Source: Pseudonocardia sp. KRD291
GTDB taxonomy: Bacteria > Actinomycetota > Actinomycetes > Mycobacteriales > Pseudonocardiaceae
NCBI RefSeq assembly: GCF_019263595.1
Contig: NZ_JADQDD010000022.1
Coordinates: 1-35,935, forward strand
Direction: 5' to 3'
DNA: 35,935 nt
In this document: positions 33,261-35,935 of the stretch, piece by piece
Layout of the letters: each line of letters starts with the position of its first letter
Position numbering within the stretch: position 1 is the first letter of the stretch
Notes under the pieces: generated by a model
What the model was told of the DNA's origin: nothing
The model's database searches: none
The model's input: the letters and a program-made list of their open reading frames with translations, nothing else
Translations under genes and position numbers: made by a program

Positions 33261-33840
33261 GCCGGGGACGGCGTCGCCATCCGGAGAGGAGTCGTCCGTT
33301 CCCCGCGCCGCCGCCCCCGGTGCCGACACCGTTTCCGACCCCGGTGCCGACCTCGGGGCCGATCGCAGTGCCGACCGCGGTGCCGACCGCGGGTCGGTGA
33401 CGGTCGAGGCGGCCGTGGCGATCGGGACGCTGGTGCTGGTCGCCTCCGCGGCGATCGGCGCCGTCGCGACCGTCATGGCGTCGGTTCGGTGCGTCGACGC
33501 GGCGCGCGAGCTGGCGCGCCTCGCCGCGCGCGGCGACACCGAGCGGGGCATGTCCGCGGCGACCGGGATCGCCCCGGGCGGCGCGCGGATGGACGTGCGG
33601 ACCGAGGGCGACACCGTCACCGTCGTGGTCGCCGTCGCACCGGTCGGGTTGCTGCCGATGGAGGTGAGCGGCACCGCCGCCGCGGTCGTCGAGCCCGGCG
33701 CCCTGCCCGATCCCGGTGCCCTGCCGGACAGCGCGCCGGCGGACGACGCGGCCACCGGGGTGGCCGCCCGCGACGCCGCGCCCGATCCGGGCGACGACGC
33801 GGCGCCGGACGTGGGCGACGCGGACGGGGCACCGCCGTGA
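33238..33840 (+). CDS. tadE: TadE-like pseudopilin
   Basis: A TadE-like protein is clear from GSVTVEAAVAIGTLVLVASAAIGAVA with Glu57 five residues after the predicted cleavage site after Gly52, and a soluble C-terminal domain. The start is unusual: GTG 33238 gives 200 residues but overlaps the pilin gene by 23 bases; a good GGAGAGGAG (33281-33289) is followed at normal spacing only by GTT; GTG 33397 would remove the leader. The pre-signature part repeats GAD/RAD-type units (GADLGADRSADRGADRG), and the C-terminus is acidic and Pro/Asp-rich (about 151-200). The next gene shares a GTGA overlap. Confidence 0.8.
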   Translation: MRCPRRSEPGTASPSGEESSVPRAAAPGADTVSDPGADLGADRSADRGADRGSVTVEAAVAIGTLVLVASAAIGAVATVMASVRCVDAARELARLAARGDTERGMSAATGIAPGGARMDVRTEGDTVTVVVAVAPVGLLPMEVSGTAAAVVEPGALPDPGALPDSAPADDAATGVAARDAAPDPGDDAAPDVGDADGAPP

Positions 33841-34241
33841 TCGGCGCGGGTCGCCACGGCGACGGCGACGGCGACGCCGGATCGGCCACGGTATGGGCCG
33901 CGCTGGTCTCCGGGGTGATCCTCGCCGTCGGCCTGGTCGGGGTGGACCTGGCGTCCGGGGTGCGGGCCCGGCACGTCGCCGAGTCCGCCGCCGACCTGTC
34001 CGCGCTGGCCGCCGCCGGGCGCACCGTCGACGGCGCCGAGACGGCCTGCCGGGTGGCCCGGGGCGTCGCCGCCCACTCCGGCGCGGTGGTCTCCCGCTGC
34101 CGGCTGGACGGCTGGGACGCCCTGGTCGAGACCGAGGTCGACCGACCGTGGACGGTGCTCGGCCGCGGCCCTGCCGGGGCACGCGCGCGGGCGGGGCCGG
34201 CGCCGGTGGAGGTGACACGTCCGGATCGAATGGTCCGGTGA
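33837..34241 (+). CDS. Second TadE-like protein (Rv3654c type)
   Basis: The 134-residue product corresponds to the helicase/secretion-neighbourhood TadE-like family. It has a glycine/aspartate-rich leader, the prepilin-like G15-SATVWAALVSGVILAVGLVGVDLASG segment in which the +5 glutamate is replaced by Trp20, and then HVAESAADLSALAAAGR and two cysteines (ETACRVARG, VVSRCRLDG) that could form a disulfide. GTG 33837 overlaps the tadE stop. It is the last gene of the tad operon; 350 bases without a gene follow before the convergent helicase. Confidence 0.85.
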   Translation: MIGAGRHGDGDGDAGSATVWAALVSGVILAVGLVGVDLASGVRARHVAESAADLSALAAAGRTVDGAETACRVARGVAAHSGAVVSRCRLDGWDALVETEVDRPWTVLGRGPAGARARAGPAPVEVTRPDRMVR

Positions 34242-34591
34242 CGGTTCGTCCGGTTCGGGCGTGCGTAGGGACCTCGCAGAGTGATCCACATCTCGATGAG
34301 CGGTCCACGGACCCGGGTGAACGGCGGGCGAACTTCGCGACACGGTCTCGTTCACCGGACCGGGTGCAACGGGTGCGGCTCACCGTCGCCGTCGAACCGA
34401 TCGGCGACGATTCCGCGGTCGAACCTGGCCAGGTCCGCCGGCATCGGTCCTACTGGACGGGTCGCGTCATCGGGCCGGCACCACCGGCCCCGATCCCGCG
34501 CCACCGGCACGCTCCCCAGACCGCGGTGGGGTCGGAGCGCTGGACGCATCCCCGTCCGGCACCACCGCAACGATGGTCGCCGCCGGTCCGC
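34242..34591. other. 350-base gap between the tad operon and the helicase gene
   Basis: No coding region is convincing here. Two hairpins stand out: CGTCGCCG (34384-34391) with CGGCGACG (34402-34409), and GGGCCGG-CACCA-CCGGCCC (34472-34490). They are the likely terminators of the two convergent units, but neither has a T-tract. The rest shows nothing recognisable. Confidence 0.5.
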
Positions 34592-35935
34592 TCACCCCCC
34601 GACGGGCGGACCGGCGGCGCCCGCACCGTCGGCTTCCCCTCGGGCCTCGGCTCCCGGGCCGTCGGCCTCCGTCGCCCCGGCCGCCATCGTCCCGGTCTCC
34701 AGCGCTCCGAGCACCAGATCGAGCACCGCCACCGCACCGGCCTTGTCCAGGGGCGAGTTGCCGTTCCCGCACTTCGGGGACTGCACGCAGGACGGGCACC
34801 CGGTCCGGCACTCGCAGTCGCGCACGGCCGCGCGGGTCGCGGCCAGCCACCGCCCCAGCACCGCGTGTCCGCGTTCGGCCAGCCCGGCACCACCGGGGTG
34901 GCCGTCGTGCACGAACACCGTGGGCAGGCCGGTGTCCGGATGCAGAGCCGTGGACAGCCCGCCGATGTCCCACCGGTCGCAGATCGCGAACAGCGGGAGC
35001 AGGCCGATCGCGGCGTGCTCCGCCGCGTGCAGGGCGCCCGGGATCCGGGCCTGGTCCAGACCGATCCCGGCGAGCGCCTCGTCATCGATCGCGTACCAGA
35101 CCGCCCGGGTCCGCAGCGTCTGGACGGGCAGGTCCAGCGGGGTCGTGTCCAGCACCGTCCCGTCCGGGGTGCGGCGCCGGTAGCCGACCACCTGGCTGCT
35201 CACCGACACGTCACCGAAGCACACCCGCACCGGACCGCAGCGGCTCTGCGAGGCCACCTCGAGCACCTCGACGTCGGAGACCGACTGGGCCTCGGTACGC
35301 CAGTCCGGGTCCTCGGGGTGCACCAGCGCGATCCCGGCGTCGAGGTCCAGCTCGTCGACGACGTAGCTCTCGCCGCGGTGCAGGTACACCGCACCGGGAT
35401 GAGCCGTGCCCGGCGCCCCGGCGCCGTCGACCGTGCCGAGCATCCGCCCGGTCGCGGCCTCCACCATCGCGACCTGGCCGAGTCCGGACCCGCGGATGTC
35501 CACGGTCGCTGCCGGTCGCTCGCCGGTGTCCGGCCAGAACCAGCCCGCCGGACGCCGCCGCAGCACACCCTCCTCCACCAGTGCGCCGAGGACCTCCTCG
35601 GCGGGCGCGCCGCCGAACACCTCCGCCACGTCGACGGTCGTCAGCGGCAGCTCGGCGGCCGCGCACGCCAGCTGCGGAGCCAGCACGTACGGGTTCGTCG
35701 GGTCCAGCACGCACGTCTCCACCGGCGTCCCGACCAGCGCGTACGGGTGGTGCACCAGGTAGGTGTCGAGCGGGTCGTCGCGGGCGACGAGCACCACCAG
35801 CGCCTCCTCGCGTTCGCGCCCGGCCCGTCCGGCCTGCTGCCAGAACGACGCCCGGGTGCCCGGGAAGCCGGCGAGCACCACCGAGTCCAGCCCGGAGATG
35901 TCCACGCCGAGCTCGAGCGCGTTCGTCGTCGCGAC
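34592..35935 (-). CDS. DEAH-box helicase with DUF1998 C-terminal domain (5' end outside window)
   Basis: The visible 447 residues are the C-terminal half of a superfamily 2 helicase, cut by the right edge. Helicase motif V is ATTNALELGVDI at the very edge, and motif VI is QQAGRAGRE. The C-terminal DUF1998-type part ends with a cysteine cluster, CECRTGCPSCVQSPKCGNGN, that probably binds zinc, then a short Gly/Ala-rich tail. This is the putative DEAH helicase of the helicase/secretion neighbourhood (Rv3649), related to Bacillus MrfA-type mitomycin-repair helicases. It runs toward the tad operon. The start cannot be seen. Confidence 0.93.
   Translation of the reverse strand, partial: VATTNALELGVDISGLDSVVLAGFPGTRASFWQQAGRAGREREEALVVLVARDDPLDTYLVHHPYALVGTPVETCVLDPTNPYVLAPQLACAAAELPLTTVDVAEVFGGAPAEEVLGALVEEGVLRRRPAGWFWPDTGERPAATVDIRGSGLGQVAMVEAATGRMLGTVDGAGAPGTAHPGAVYLHRGESYVVDELDLDAGIALVHPEDPDWRTEAQSVSDVEVLEVASQSRCGPVRVCFGDVSVSSQVVGYRRRTPDGTVLDTTPLDLPVQTLRTRAVWYAIDDEALAGIGLDQARIPGALHAAEHAAIGLLPLFAICDRWDIGGLSTALHPDTGLPTVFVHDGHPGGAGLAERGHAVLGRWLAATRAAVRDCECRTGCPSCVQSPKCGNGNSPLDKAGAVAVLDLVLGALETGTMAAGATEADGPGAEARGEADGAGAAGPPVGG

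Overview
The window is chromosomal DNA of a very high-GC actinomycete. The protein sequences, frequent GTG starts, 4-bp GTGA/ATGA gene overlaps, and gene order shared with Mycobacterium tuberculosis all point to Actinobacteria. A member of the Pseudonocardiaceae is my best guess, made from style and memory and not from a search. No transposase, integrase, phage gene, CRISPR array, tRNA or rRNA was recognised, so this is core chromosome and not an island.

Left part (1-21034): purine biosynthesis genes with neighbours. A DUF3073 gene and a Nudix/NrtR-like gene lie on the plus strand. On the minus strand come purM, purF, an SCP-like gene and purL, then purQ-purS, and further on purB-purC-alpha/beta hydrolase, with purD separate at 19.8-21.0 kb. 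Together they encode PRPP amidotransferase, GAR synthetase, the three-part FGAM synthase (PurL+PurQ+PurS), AIR synthetase, SAICAR synthetase and adenylosuccinate lyase; purN, purE/K and purH are not in the window. Between them sit a DUF2334 deacetylase-like gene, an SRPBCC gene, a TetR regulator divergent from a threonine aldolase, an ATP-binding protein with a broken P-loop translationally coupled to a YhgE/Pip membrane protein, an aminotransferase and a tiny secreted protein.

Right part (21148-35935): a Tat-exported glycerophosphodiester phosphodiesterase, then a block that follows the M. tuberculosis Rv3670-to-Rv3649 region: EphE-like epoxide hydrolase, holin-X-like membrane protein, ArfB-like rescue factor, acetyl-CoA synthetase, a degenerate Fic-fold protein, a HAD-IB phosphatase, the 6C small RNA, and a seven-gene Ssd/Tad cluster (Ssd/CpaE, TadA, TadB, TadC, Flp-like pilin, TadE, second TadE-like), convergent with a DEAH-box/DUF1998 helicase cut by the window end. 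This is the actinobacterial helicase/secretion neighbourhood. The 6C RNA is the clearest non-coding gene: three consecutive hairpins, the last two with six-cytosine loops.

Points that standard annotation would miss: short tandem duplications lie exactly at the 3' end of three minus-strand genes (29-bp, 31-bp x3 and 20-bp units); one of them forms the upstream region of purB. There are palindrome clusters before the SRPBCC and YhgE operons, a two-hairpin leader before DUF3073, and four proteins with disabled signature motifs (Nudix, ABC, Fic, Ssd).
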